From Hermetia illucens (Eukaryota; Arthropoda; Insecta; Diptera; Stratiomyidae), in contig NC_051852.1 in NCBI RefSeq assembly GCF_905115235.1, positions 30,391,199 to 30,455,198 on the forward strand: a stretch of DNA of 64,000 bases, in the 5' to 3' direction. The notes under the pieces are model-generated. The model saw only the letters and a list, made by a program, of their open reading frames with translations, searched no databases and was not told where the DNA came from. The number at the start of each line of letters is the position of its first letter. Position 1 is the stretch's first letter. This document shows, piece after piece, positions 44,896 through 59,800 of the stretch. Both the position numbers and the translations under genes were made by a program.

Positions 44896-47800
44896 CTATT
44901 CCATCATAGATCTCTCGTCCTCCTTTTTTATGAATTTAGCCAAATCTCGCTTCCCTATGAGTGTCTCTGGCCGCTGATTACTTGATTCCGTCGTCTCCCC
45001 CATGAACATCATGGATATCGAGCTGATTAAATTTGGCGTTGGATCGGGTTGTATCGATGCTGAATTCCTCTCATTGCTTGGTAAGTTCACCAATGTATTT
45101 ACACTATTGGCGCTTTGTACTGCGTCTGCATTACTTCCTACAAGTTGATTTCCTGCCGGGCTCCTCCGTTGACCACTTTGGCTCTGGCCCGCCGGTAAAT
45201 TTTTTGTACTCCTAATAGTTGCTGGAGATCCTCGTTTCAGTTCGATTTTAGCGCTACCAGAAGACATGTTCAGATTCTTCTTCAAATGATTCCCCTTTCT
45301 TACTCCCCTGCCCGTCTGCGTCTTAAAGAAAGGAATGTCTTTGAGGATACACCGACGGACACGGAAAGCCGATTGCAGAGATATATTGAACTGGCTTGCA
45401 ATTTCCGCCCCAGTTGCGCTTCTTTTCGCGAGGAGTGCCTTAGCCCGTTCGAATTTAGCTTCATCCATAGATACTCTGGGCTTTCTTGGCTTCGCACGGC
45501 GGGACTCATTCGAACTGTTGATTGAAGATTGCTGCACTTTTTCTGCTGGTGGGGCTACTGTCGATGGTTGGTTTTCACGTAAAGTTCTCTGTCTCTTCTT
45601 CTGATAGTGCTCCAATATCTTTTTACGCAGCAGAATTGCGTATTCTTCGGAAACATTGAGTTGCCCTGCTATGTCCTTGACATTGACATTGTTTAGCACT
45701 AATGACTTTGCTTGTAAAAGTTTATGCTTGTCCAAATGTGAAAGACTCATAGGTTTTGATGGACTTTCTTCACCACCTGAATTGAGCAATCTGGAAAAAT
45801 AAATACAAATTACAATAATGAATGATTATCCTATATTTCAAATGGGAGCAATTATTTCGCTCCATTCGCATTACAACCGACTACTTCTGTATTCACTTAA
45901 ATCAGAGGGTCTCAAACATATTTCGTCTAAACACCCACGTTGATAATCAAATATTTCGTCTTCAGCACCCCCAAATTTGCAATTTTAGATCCTAAAAACC
46001 ACAATGATCGCATAATCCAATCTGACAACTTTGTGACAAAATGTAAGCCGGGGTTCTTTGCCACTTTTTTCAATTTCATTGCCATCTCCATTAACGTGTG
46101 ACCAAGCACTCAATACCTTCTTAACACTTGATCAGATCTTCTTCCCTGTTATATCCTCTCCTCTCCTAAATCACCGTATCCCCTATCCCTCTCATTAATG
46201 AGCACCTCATTGGCAAATTTGACGCCAATGTCGGCCCTAATTACGACGGTCTTCAAAACTACTTTCTGCTTAAAACTGGTCAGTCCATCTCCCTTCCCCT
46301 ATGCCTTATTTTCAACAAAAGCCTCCAAGAAAAGCACTTTCCTAGCCTGAGGAAAGACGCTCTCGTCATTCCCATTCACAAAAGTGGTGAACGCACTCTT
46401 GCTGAGAATTACGGTCCCACTTCGTTCCTCTCCTCCTCTTCCAAAATGTTGGAGACGTATGTCAACGACTGATTATCTGCCCACTTTGGTCTCCTCATAA
46501 TGGAAGAGCTGCTTCCATCCACTGCTTCGAACCTGCTCGACTTTACCAATTTTGTCGCCAAATATGTAAATTCACGACAGGAAGGCTATACCATCTACAC
46601 TGACTTTGCTAAAGCCTTCGATACTGTAAATCACAAGATAACTCTGTCCAAATTCTCGTCTCTAAACGTTCCGATACCATTTCATGGCTTACCTCTTGCC
46701 TTTCCAATTGATCCTGTCGCATCTCTTTTGATAGCTGCACATCCCGTTCTTTCTCCCCCTCCTCTGGCGTTCCACAGGGGTCTATTCTGAATATTTTATT
46801 ATTTTGATGTTTTATCAAAGACTCCCCCCGCCCACCTTCTTACTTGTCCCTATTTCCTCTATGCCGACGACCTTAAGCTGTTTTCTGCTATATGGTCGCC
46901 TATAGACTGTGCCTCCCTTCAATCAAACCTAGACACTCTGGTTCGTTGGTGCTCTACTTATGGTTTAGTGCTAAATGAAAAAAAGTGCCACGCTATGTGC
47001 TACTCGCTTGAATCCTCACCTACGTCCTCCTCCTACTCCTATTCTCTGTAAGTGGACATTCCTTATCAATCAGAACTCTACTCAAGACCTCAGAATCACT
47101 TTCGACAATAAGCCGCGCTTCGACACCCTCCAGGTCACCAATCGAGCAGCCGAATCTTCAGGCTTCATACTTCGCTCATCCTCGGATTTTGACTCCATCC
47201 AACCCTCCTTAGTTCTCTTCAACTCCCTCGTAAGAAATACTTTCGAGTACTGCTCCGTGTACTGGTCACCCTCCCGTAACTATGATTGTTTTTACCTGAA
47301 ATGCGCTTCAGCTCCCTCGACGACTTCCCGAGACGCCTGCACCTCACTTCTACTTCTGCGCCAAGTGCTCTTGGATTGACCCACTCGTCGGGCATCTTGG
47401 GAGAGTGGACTCCATTGCATGGCATATCCCGCAACGGAATTATCCTTAATGTGTGAGTGCCTAAATTATGCATGGACCAAGTTTTTCGTTTGAGATAGTG
47501 TCAGGCCAGCGTACTCCGACGATACAACGCAGACAGGTATTGACGAAAACTCGATGCTTTTGAGTGATAGTGGAGTCTACCTTCCATGTGCTACTTCCAT
47601 ATAGCAACACAGAAAGAACACTAACAAAAAACAATTCCAACTTGATCTTAGTGTTGAGATCCAGATTTTAGACAGGGCAGCGAAAGAGGATCTAGCGCTG
47701 TAAATACATCGGGCAACATTTAGTTCGGTGTGGCCGTCGGCAGAAATCTCACTTCCTAGATATATAAATTGATCAACGCTGTCGATGCCCTGCCTATTCA

Positions 47801-50800
47801 TGCATGTCAGACTGAAAACTTAGGTTTTGTTGCTTTTTATCTGCAGTCCAACTCTACTTGCCTCTTTCCAAATCCAGGACCATTTGGTGAGGGAGCTAAC
47901 AGATGTCATCAACAGATGTCGTTACAAGTGGAGGAACCTCACCGGATGAAATGCCGTTAAGGACCTTGGTGGAGTGTTCTATCCACCTCTTTAGTTATTC
48001 ATCATTGTGGATGAGAAGTCGACCATTAACGTCGTTCACAGGATCATTGAAAGATTTCCGACCACATGCAAGCTCTTTCGTGATGCGATTTACAGCTCTG
48101 AAATCATTGGGATCTGCGGCCTTTTCCGCTTCGCTGACCAGCGCAATAGCCAATTTTTTTACGACGAAAGATACGCTGAATTTCTCGGAATTTCGCTCGG
48201 TATCGGAGTTCGAGTGCGTCACGCCTGCCATTACTCGCAGCGGTCAGTAGAGCCTTCAACCCCTTCTGTTCATTGATCCATTTCCACAAGTCTGCAGTTA
48301 GCCAGATCTTATGACACCTTTTCGCGACATGGCCGACAACCTGTGCAGCACCCATGAAAAAGAGCATTTTTGATGGCGGCCCAATGCTGATCGATATTCT
48401 CAGGAACGTCACTCAGTAGATCTGTCGCTCGATCAGCAAGATAGCACTCCCATTGTCGGGCGACAGCTGGATCGTGCAAGCGGTCGATGTTGAACTTAGG
48501 GGATCACGGCTCCCCAATCCTGCGAGAAGTGGTGATCTCTTCCGAGGCCGATGTGAGCCCCTCTCATGTTACGCACGTCCAGATGATAACTCCTAAATAT
48601 ACTACTGATCCCGAAGTGGTCGATCTAATTGCTTGTACTGTTTCAGTCAGTTGAAACCCAACTGAACTTATAGCAGACTCTGTGCTCGAACAATATGCCA
48701 CCAATGACTATGTGGTGAAAGTTCAGCAGAAGCATAAATCCACGAATTTTCTACCATTACCGTTACGGTCGCCAAAACCGTGCTCCCCATCACATGTCCG
48801 AGCAAAGTGTTGTCAGATCCCACCTTGGCATTCAGATCATCCATCACGATCAGAATGTCACCTTTCCCTTAACCCACGTTTAATTGCTCAAAGAAAGCAA
48901 CTTTCTCCACTACATCGGAAGTCTCCATTGGTGCGCAGCATTGTACAATTGTAATGATCCTTAACCTAGATGGAAATCTAGCAGTTAGAAGCCTGTCAGA
49001 AACCGGCTCCCAGATCAACAGAACGCGCCTTGCTGTAACTGTCAAAGGCAACCCGACACCAGATTCGCGTCTGCTACCACTTGGCTTTTCAGAGTACAAA
49101 AGTACATTTCCATAAGAACGGCCGAAGCTAGAGGAGTACTCTCCAGAGCCCCACCATCTTACTTCACTTAGGCCCAAAATGTCCAATTTATATCTCTGGA
49201 ATTCCCGCTCAAGTTAAAGAAAGCGAGCATTCTGAGGACCCTCACTACCGTTGTCGAAGAGCGTGCACACATTCCACAAACCAATCATAGTCCGTCTTCG
49301 ATAGGCAAAGATCGTTGTCGTGAAATCCCTATCTGAGGCGTTGTTGACGTTTCGATAGTAATAGAGTTTCAAAATTTGCAGGTCGTTAGCCCACAAATTT
49401 CTATCTCTTTTACAAAAAGCAGATGGGGCTTTGGGTTTATTCTTAAGCCCCAACTCCCAGAACGCAAATTGTGCAACGTAAATTCAGCCGTTCCCTATTC
49501 TCTAAGAAAAACTTTTCTCGTGTGGACTATCCCTCTCACCTCCGCTTTCTGAACCTCCCCTTCTTACAACAGCGTAGAACCTATCTGAATTTATGTATAT
49601 TTTTTAAACTTTACTCGGGTCTTATGCACTGCTTCAGATCAAACCACATCACCTGTTGTCCTGCGTCTTATAATGCCCGCAACGCAGCCATTTTCAACTG
49701 CTCTTCGCAGAGCTCGAACTCTACTTCCATTCCTTATCCTCTCTCAGTATACGGTAGGCTATATAGGCACAAAAACGTGCATAGAAAATTGCCCAGATAA
49801 GGAAAAAACCTTTATATCTGAAGCGCACCTTAATATCCGAGTTTGAGCGAGGAACCAGACGAACGGCTCTCTCAACGCGGCTGCCGCAAGCCAAAATGAT
49901 TGCGACGTGCGCCTCTTCTCCTGGCTGCGTTTTCTTCTTGAAAGAAGGGCTTTAATCGGGCCAAGGAGACCCTCTTAAGCGTGCCCCCGACGACCTGATG
50001 CCGAGAGCAGGGTCACTGGGGAGTCTCAGGTCCTCTCCGTATACTAGCTCCGCGGGACTTGCAGCAAATTCTTCGCGATTAGCTGTTCGAAGTCCACGTA
50101 GAATGAGTGGCAGGACCTGCGACCAAGAAGGGTCGCCCTGAGCCATTATAGCAGCCTTCAACGTCCTGTGCCACCTTTGAACATCCCACTGGATTGCGAG
50201 TGGTACGCGGTTGCCCGGAAACGTTTAAAGCCAAAGAGTCTGCCCAACTCTGAGGAAAGAGACGGCTTAAACTGCATTCCCTAGTCGGTGGTTATAATTG
50301 CCCTCACATCAAAGCGTAGAATCCATTGTCGACAATGGACGATATGTCCTTCGAAGGTATCGCCTCATGCCACCACGTGAACCTATAGATGATTGTGAGG
50401 CAATACCTGAAACCGTGAGAGTCTCGCAAAGGGCCAACGATGTCGAGGTGAATTGATTAGAAACGCTTGGTGGACCGAGGGAACACTCCTACCTTTTTCC
50501 TCATATGATTTGCAGTCTTGCACTTCTAGCATGCGATGCATTGTCTGGTCCAAAAGTTAATGTCCCCGTTCATGGACGGCCTGAAATACTCTACGGTGAC
50601 TACGGTTGTCCGAATGCTGGGTGCGCCAGTTCGTGAACGGCGTTAAATACTTCCTTTCGGAAATCAACCGGAATATATGTCCTCGGTTCCTTGCCTGAGG
50701 TCTTGCAGTATATATTGTTGAGCGGAACATTGGAAACTCCATAAATGTGTATTTGGAGCTGGTCCTCAAGCTCTGAAGGACTGCTTCGTCTTTCTGTGCC

Positions 50801-53800
50801 TCGGCGATTGCTGGAAAATCTACGGTGGCGGAACTCAAGTGCCGAAGTTGGGGAGAGGACGCTTTGTCGGGCTTTTGTTTTAAAGCAAAAGTCAGTTGGT
50901 TATGGTCGTGCATTCAAGGGAATACCGGAAGTATTTAATTGCAAGGTGTGCGGCTAATAATTCCCGATCATAGATGCTGTAGTTTCGTAGAGCGGGATTC
51001 AGCTGTTTGGAAAGAAACTCAACGACTGCCAGATTTGATTCACTTTTTGGTAAAGAGTAGCATCTGCGGCAACGTCTGAGGCGTCGACGAATACAGCTAG
51101 GGATTGCATCTTTCTGAGAGAATGCCGGAAGTGAAGCATTCACCAGCTGTTGCTTGGTGGTTTCAAACGCCTGGACAGCCTCTGGGAATTACACAATCAG
51201 GCGAGAGTCTTTCGTTTTCGGCCCAAACAAGAAGCCGTTAAGGATCGACTGATGGTGCGCGACTTTAGGCAAGAAACAACGATAGAAGCCTAAAGTAATC
51301 AAAAACCTTCTCAAATCCTTAAGTTTTTTATTGGTTGCATCTTCACTGGATCCGGTCGGATGACTTGACGGGTAATCCGGCCGAGGAATCTCACCTACGA
51401 TTGCATTTCTCAAAGTTAAACACAAGACCGACCGAAAAAAATGAACTCTATGAAAAATGCACTCGAGGTGCTCTAAATGCTGGGACTCAGAGGGAAACGC
51501 GATCAGAACATCATTTAAATAAATGAAACAGAAGTGGAGATTTCGCAGCACAGAATGAATGAATATACGATGGGTTTGCGCCGCATTGCATAGTCCGAAA
51601 GTCATCCTAGTGGAATCGAAGAGTCAAAAAGGTGTGCATATTGCCGTTTCCAGAATGTCTTCGGGAGCTACAGGGATTTGATGGTATGCCTTGAAAATGC
51701 GCCAGTTTGCGATAGAGTGCGCAAAACCGTGGATGATTGGGATGGGGTATCGATCCCCAAGGTTGCCATTCTCCATTTAGGGGCTATGTGAAATGGCAAA
51801 GACCAACAACTGTCTGAATGTCTTCAAATGCCCTGCTTAAGAAGTTCTTCGAACCCTTCCCGCGCAACTGCGAGCTTTCCCTCGCCTCCAATGTGTTATC
51901 GCCCACTTTGAGAAAGATTGACTTAAATGATAAACGACAGGACATTAACCGTTTTTGAAATAGTAGAGAAAAAGAAATAATTTACATTTATTCAACTCAA
52001 ATGAGCTTCTGTCTAGTTAATCTCTTCCAAAGCAACAAAACAACCACTCACCTGTTGATTTTCATTTGTTGAATTGTTCGACAACGTCCTCGATTGTGCC
52101 ATCCAAGATGATAACCCGACGGGAAGGACTCACCGCAAGATGCACACTTTACCTCCAATTTTCTTACCTTCGGTGGTTCCCTGAAAACGGCAGATTTCCA
52201 CATAATTTCCCAAGCAATCATCAAAAAAGGAAAACTTACGGTTTCTCAACTGGAGGAGGATCAGTTTCACACACTCGCTTACGTATATGTTTGTCAAGGA
52301 ATCGTTTAGCTGAGTAAGTTCGATGGCATTTGACGCATTCAAAAGCTGGTTGTGCGCCCGGATGGACAGTGTCCAGATGGTGTTTGAGTATGGTCTTCAT
52401 TGCAAAGAATTCTTGACAAACATGGCATTGATGTTTACTTGCAATTAATGCAGAGGGGACTGAACTTCCTTCAGTGGTTTGACTAGCAAGTGATGTGACA
52501 TTGGCGATTTTCAACTGCTTCGATGTCCTGCTATTTTTTGGCGTACCAGGAGCGCTACTTTCTGATGCTTGTGGGGAACTGGTGGTTTCTTGTGCTTTTT
52601 TGACGACCCTTAATGAGCTGCTTGATCGCGAGGATCTTAGAATTTTAATCGGAGACGAGTCGCTGGAAGCGACATTTTTTCCGATTACAATCCGGAGAGA
52701 TCGTTTTTTTTCGACCACGTCTTCGTCTTTTGTCATTCTTTGCCGAAGCATTTTCAGCAGGCGTAGAATTCAACGATGTTGTGGAGCTTATTAGCTGTGT
52801 TTCAATAGATCTGCTTTCTTTTGGTGTGATAGTAGCGAACGGTGAACTCTCTACTGAAATATCACCCTGTCTAGAGCGTAGGGACTTCAATGGGTGAGAA
52901 CTTTCAAATATTGGATTCTTTTCAGCTTCGACGTCAGTTTCGTTGTGACCCAAAGGGGTAGAAGCATTACTGTGGGCATTTATAATGCTTGCTTCGATTA
53001 TGTTCCGGAAAAATTTATCGGAATCTTCGCACTTTTGTTTTAACGCTGCAGCATTGAGGACATCTCGGGCACATACCATGCAAAGTTTTTGCGGCAATTG
53101 ATCACTTTCTTCAATCTGTGGGAAAAATATAAAGAAATTATTGCAAAAACATTATCTTAGCTAGGAACACAAGAAGAATACGGATATGTCTGACAAGGCT
53201 GAATGGTGTCTTCATGATAAAATATTGCATCATGAATACGTGATGAACTTTCATTCCAATATATTTTTGAACGTTCTTGATATCACACAAAAATCCGATG
53301 CCAATAAGGGATTATCTTGAAGGATATATCCATAAGCAAGAGGCAAACGGCAAACTGATAGTCCTCATAGTACGTCATTAGTCCCTTTCCATGCCCATTG
53401 GCTCATTATTTAAAAAAACGCACAAAATAGCCCATGAGTAACGTTTATTTTCGGCCAAATGGCTGAATGGGCATTTAAAATGAAACTCCAGAGTCGACAC
53501 GATGATTCTCCCTAAGATTTCCTATTGAAGTTCTTTGGCAATCACAAAAACTCGTCCCATCCGGTGGCCTAACAAGAAGGTGGAAAGATCTGCACCGCAG
53601 TGGAAAAGGAATTACTTTTTGTAGAGTCGGCCAATAGAGAAAAATCAGCTACAGGCCCAGGCAGAAGTGAAGAGACAAGTAGGAAGTGACTTAGATGGTT
53701 GCCCTTCACGCCTCAATAGGGTATAGCGCGTCAAACACACTATGCGCCAACACTCGCGGTTACCTGAGATACGCTTCAGCTTCTACACGGCTTCCCGAGA

Positions 53801-56800
53801 CGCTCGCATTGTTCTGTGTCAAGTGCCTGGTGCTCAGAGGTGGCGGTGAGGAAGACAGGGCGGCAAATCTGTCGGCCAAACCAAAACCAAGTGGCCGAGG
53901 AGAACCCCCATAGTAGTGGCACCGGGAGACGCTGTACTCTCCATGTGAAATTGGGCGGTTATTAAGGAGGAGAAAGCCCAAGTGAACAGCCAACCTTTTC
54001 AAATCTGAATAAATAGAAAGCCCCTGTAGGCACTGGAAAAGGCAGACTATGAAGTGCGATTTGGAGTCGAGGACGAAAAGGTGAATGATGTTCCTCTCCG
54101 CGAGACTCCACCACGACATAGATTCAGTCGATACCGTCCGACGGAAACCGATAATCCCTCACGCCGACGGTAGCGCAGATAAATCTGCAGTACTTGAAGT
54201 GTGACTCAGCTAATCTGCTGGGCTTCCTCCTAAAGGAAAACATCAACATAGTATTAATACAAAACCCCTGGCTTGGAAGAGGAACTCTAAAGTATAGTTT
54301 ATTCCAAACCACAAGGAACACTGATCGAGGCGGACCTAGAGCATGTATCCTCCCCAAAAATAGCCTGCATATTTCTCTTCACAGACTTTCTTCAAACTGG
54401 AATAGGCGTTTATATCAGATCGATCATCGGAGATCTTTGATATCACCCTACTTACCAAAAACGAGAGTTTCAAAGTGGAGAGTGTCTGACTAAAGATCCT
54501 TCTCAAATCACGGTTGGATACTTTTTCATCCGAATTTCGCTGAAAAGGTCTCTATCAAGAACAAAGAAAGAATCGGTGATATTAGGAAATCAGACCAACT
54601 AGAGTCAAAAGATGCGATTTCGGAAAGTTTTTCGGAACCACCTGCAGTCTCATGCCCGGCAAATATAGCAAAAAGACGACCGTGGTGGAATGACGATCTA
54701 ACCAACCTCAGGAAGCTGACCAGGGAGTTCTTCAATTTCAGATATAGGAACAAATATTAACAGCCTGAAAAGCTACAAGTCGGCCATCAAGATTGCCAGG
54801 CCCTGGCTGAACTATTTTCAGAACATATAAAGCACTAACGAGGATGCGAGACTCAGTTAAATCCTGGCCTTTTTTAAAGAGTCGGAAGGCGCCTGGACGG
54901 CATCTTTGGTGAGACGGTGTTAGTACGCTCATACTTCACCAGCGAGGAGATGAGTCACAACTTTGTTTTGAGGACATGCAGTTGTTAGTTTATCAGATCT
55001 GTAATTTCCGAGGATAAAATCGGCTTGACTATATATGGCGCCCAGACGACATAATGCCAATCATGTTTCACAAACAGCAAGAAGGGATTGTGTCGTGGCT
55101 TATCGAGATTTACCAGAGCTGCCACTTTGAAATACATACCACACTGTTGAAGACGCGTGCGCGTGGTTTTCATACCGAAATCGGATAGACGCGATCATTA
55201 TTGCACGAAAGACTTTCGATCAATCAACCTCAACTCTTTCGTGTCAAAGAGCCTAGAACGCGTCTTGAACATTCGTTTAAGAACTGTTATGGATCGGTCA
55301 CTACAGTACAAGCAATATAGTCTAGCTGCCTTCTTGGATATAGACGGAAGCATTTAACAATCTTAGTACCAAACCCATCGAGGAAGCTTCAACCAGAGTA
55401 GAGAGGTTGATATTAATGGCTGAAATTCTAAGTGTATTGGACAGGACCGGGGAGGTTTTGGTATCAGGAATATTTCCTTCCATTATGAGTGGAATCATGG
55501 AGGGCGTAAAGTATTTGGATGTGATCCTGGATCCTAAATTAAATTGACAAGTGAGTTCTTGTCAGTGCGATTTACATCGAAGACGCTTCTCTCGCAATTT
55601 ATCTCATATTCTCATTTCGGATGTAATCATGGGTTATTATGCCACTAGTTCAATATAATTTATTCGTCTTCATTACCACGAGGCGCCGTTCATTGCCTTT
55701 TCTAATCGACCAATGCTCAGAACCAGTGAGGCTGCCAGGGAGGGCGACTGCGATAAATTTTGGATTTAAGGCGTTCGTTGATACGTCAGTCATAAAGAGC
55801 GACAGTTGAGGAACGATACTTCATCCAAGTTGCGCTGGTGTATGAATGAATTTCATAATGCTGTTCACTTTTGTGTGATACCATACCCAGATATTTAACT
55901 CGCTCAGTTCTAGTTCCTGACGGAATTCACCCACACACAGGCATGGTTGAAGCGATAAAAAACGTTCCCCTGCCAACCACGGTGAAGGATCTGTGAAAGA
56001 TCTTGGGCATGTTAAACTTCTATCGATGATTCTTGCCCAAGGCCGCTCATCACCAAGCGAAGCTCATTGCTGAATTGTCTGGGCCCAAAATCAAAGACTC
56101 CCGCAATCAAAAACCAGTTTGCTGTACTACTGGCATTTCCTAGGCCAGATGCACCCCTAGCTGTGTTCGTCGATGCCCCAGACATAGCGATAAGCACCGC
56201 TCTTCATCAGCGAGTGAATCAAACCGTTGAGCTTCTTTTCGCAACAACCCAACCCAGCCCAACGTAGCTACAACACGTACGATCGTGAGCTACTTGCCGC
56301 GTACCTCTCCATTAAATACTTCCGCTTCTCCCTTGAAGGCGGGCCATTAACAGTGTTCACGGACCACAAGCCCCTTACTTTCGCGCTTAAACAAAGCCCG
56401 ACAAAGCATCTCCTCATCAACTTCGGCAACTGAGTTGCATCAGTCAGTTTACTTCCAACATCCAACATGTGTGTGGAGAAGACATCGTCGTTGCAGACGC
56501 TTTGTTTCGAATCTCGGAGATCACAGTCCCCACCGCGGTCGATTATACGACAATCGCCGAGGCGCAGAAAGACGACGCAGAGCTTCAGAGCCTGAAGACA
56601 AACGCTAAATACAAGTTCGAGGAGTTTCCTATTTTCGGCTCAAAGTCCTAATTACTCTGCTAGACCTCAGATAAAGGACCTAGATCATTCATTCCGGCCG
56701 ATTTTCGCAAGGAAGTATTTCACGCAGTACACGATCTTGCGCACCCAGGAATCAGGACGACGAATCGGTTAATCACTGCAAAATACCTCTGGCCGTGCAT

Positions 56801-59800
56801 GAACAAGGACGTAAACTCTTGGGCCAGACACACCATCTACCTCGACACCATTGGCCCCTTGCGAGACTCGCACGGATACAAGTATTGCCTCACAATCGAC
56901 AGGTTTACCCGGTGGCCTGAAACAATGCCTTTAACTGACATTATGGGTATGATCGCTGTTCTTGACTTTCCTCCTCCTACTCGACTTCCGCTCACCGAGA
57001 GGAATTCGCGGAGATGGCATACGGGGAGAATCTGCGGCGCCCTGCCGACCCTGTGCTGGATATTAGAGCAGGTTTACGTGACTCCACCATGCTGCGCCTG
57101 CTCAGGGACGCGGTTTCAAAACTGCAGCCGATTCCACCTTCACGACACACGGCGCCGAATTTCAAAACCCCCAGGGACCCCGAGACATGCTCACTCTTCA
57201 GAGCCCGCTGCATCCACCATACGTTCTTTAAAGTCCAAGAGCGACGGGAGCACTCCTCCAAAGCTCGATGTTCGGAGCGAGCTCAAATGGGTCTCCTTTT
57301 CGAAGCTGAAGGCCTTCGCCGAACCCGGGGATGGGGAGGATCATGGTTTCCGTGGTGCCGCGATTTGATGACGGATTCTCGAACAATGGCCCAAAATAAG
57401 AGTAAAATAAAAAAAAAATCTTTCGTTTTCGAAATATGGAAGGTTGAAGTTTTCGAATTGGCCCCTAGCCAAAACATGTACTTCGTCACGGTTCCAGTAG
57501 CTACGGGATTTGATGATAGATTCTCGTAAAATAAAACAAAAAAAATAATGTTTCGGCATTTCGGTTAGGTTTCGAAATTTCAAGATTCCCGTACAAAGCA
57601 GCAGATATACAATTATTGCAGATGCAGCAGTAAATAACTCTGCGGGGAGATCGTCAAGCCCAGCGGCTTTACTCCCTTTGAGTGAATTGATGGCCGAAAT
57701 GAGTTTTCTGCTGTTGTTACGCTGACTAACCTTTTCAGCCACAAGAAAAGGATCCTCACCGAATGTCGTACGGTTAAGAATCGTTGAGAAGTGTTCTGTC
57801 AACCGCTTCAATTCCTTCATAGAACCATCGAAAGAATTTTCGGCCACATGCAAGCTGTTTCTCTGCTCCATACACTTCTGAAATCATTGCGTTCTGTGGC
57901 ATCTTCCGCTTCCTTGAACAACGCAATAGCAAATTCCCTTTTGTAACGGCGCACACAACGCGCAACTTCCCGGGTTTTCGCACGGGATCGGAGTTTGAGT
58001 CCATCATATACTATTACTTGATTAATAATAATAGGATTTGCACCAAACTTTAGAATAGCATGTTTTCTCTGGTTATATATGGCGGTACACCTACGTTAAA
58101 TTTGAAAAAAATTTTATACTTCCTAACACTCCGCTTTCTTCTTAGCAACCAAAATGAAGATCTGTAATGTAAAGTACTTATCGATTTTCTTTTTTTTGTA
58201 CTCAACATTCAAGAAAAGAAAGTTGGCATTACTCCTTTCCCGCTTGCGTTCATGGGAAACCTCAATTTAAACTTGAAATGAAATTGTACCAATGTCATTC
58301 ACTGTATATGGTAGGGCTCATATTTTCAACTCCTCCCCTTCCCCCCACCAAGGTATGTGTCAACATATGAAGTGGCCGCTCCGAGGAGCCCAATTAGCGC
58401 TTTGGTGCACCGTTTTGATGCCACAAACTCCTAAGATCGTAACTACTGTTGTGAGAGCAAAGATGCAGAGTCTAGCCGGTTTAGATCTTCAGAGAGCCAG
58501 CCCGTAGCATTCACGGAGGAAAGCAGCTCTCCTACCCTGCAGCCAGGACTCTCTCTGAGGTCCCCAAAGAATGGTTTACCCAGTGGCCGCAACCTCACTT
58601 TAGCTAGAGCTGAGCAATCGTAAAGAAAGTGCATCAGGGTTTTCCTTTTTTCTCCGCAGCTTCGGCAATGCGAATTGTAGGGTATGCCGAACCTGGCGGG
58701 AGGAATCAGTGCCTCGTGCAGACCGCTGTGATCTTGGATGCATTTGCACGCTTTTGACACAGGAGATCTCGTGATTGGGGTATATTATAAGCGGGCCGAA
58801 TTCTCCTTGATTCGGCACAGCTGGTAAGTCTTCGCCATCTAAGGCCCGCGGCTACCAGTTAGTGCGAGTAGACTCCACCCGTGACAGCCGCCAACACCGA
58901 CTGTATTCACCGAAGGGCTGCCAAGAGCAGAGCCTCGCCTGGCCAATCCGTCAGCCCGCTCATTCCCCTCTATGCTGCTATGCCCGGGCATTCAGAGGAG
59001 GGTGACCTTAAGCGTGCCGCCCTGACGATTCAGCGCGTCTCTGCACTGCCCCACCAGCCTGGAAGATGTCGTTGCTGAGTACAAGCCCTTGATGGCCGCT
59101 TGGCTGTCGGTCAGAATAGCTATGTTACGCTTGGGGCTCGAATCTCGCTCCAGCCATCGACAGACTTTCAGTATCGCCAGTACTTCCGCTTGGAATACAC
59201 TGGCGAAACCTGGCAGACCATACGACTTGGATACACTGTGTGTATTCGAGAAAACCCCGCACCGACTCCACAGCCCATCTTTGATCCATCGGTAAAGAAT
59301 ACTGAGAAAACGCGCCGCCGGTCTTCCACTTTGCCCTGGTTGGAAAGTCCACAGCAAAGTTTCTCATAAAATTCAGCTTGGCGTGTGGCAGAGTCCGTGG
59401 GGAATGCCCAGAGTAGTGGCATAGATCTCTGGAAGCTTGCGGAGCTGATATTACGAAATCGGGTAGAACATAAGGTACATCTCAAAATCCGCGCTGTGGT
59501 GACTGGTGAACCATTATGGCGATAAGCAGTGACCCTTTGTTGGATATAGGAAGTAACCTAGAACAAAGATTTAGTCAAGGAAGTCAATGAATGAAAAGAA
59601 ACTACGATGCAGAATGTAAGCAGAGACGCCATCCACGACAAATTGCCGCATCTTTTGGACCTTGGATTTAACCAAGGCCTATCACCAAATCTCTGTAGCT
59701 CCAGAAGACATTCCAAAGACGGCAATATGCACACCCTTTGGACTCTTCGAGTTCACACAGATGACGTTCGGGTTATGCAATACGGCGCAAACCTTTCAAA

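Noticed and set aside
45033-45604. Plus-strand frames across 45033-45604
   Set aside because: They are antisense shadows of ZAD exon 4, whose minus-strand frame is open for 297 codons and carries the repeated motif.
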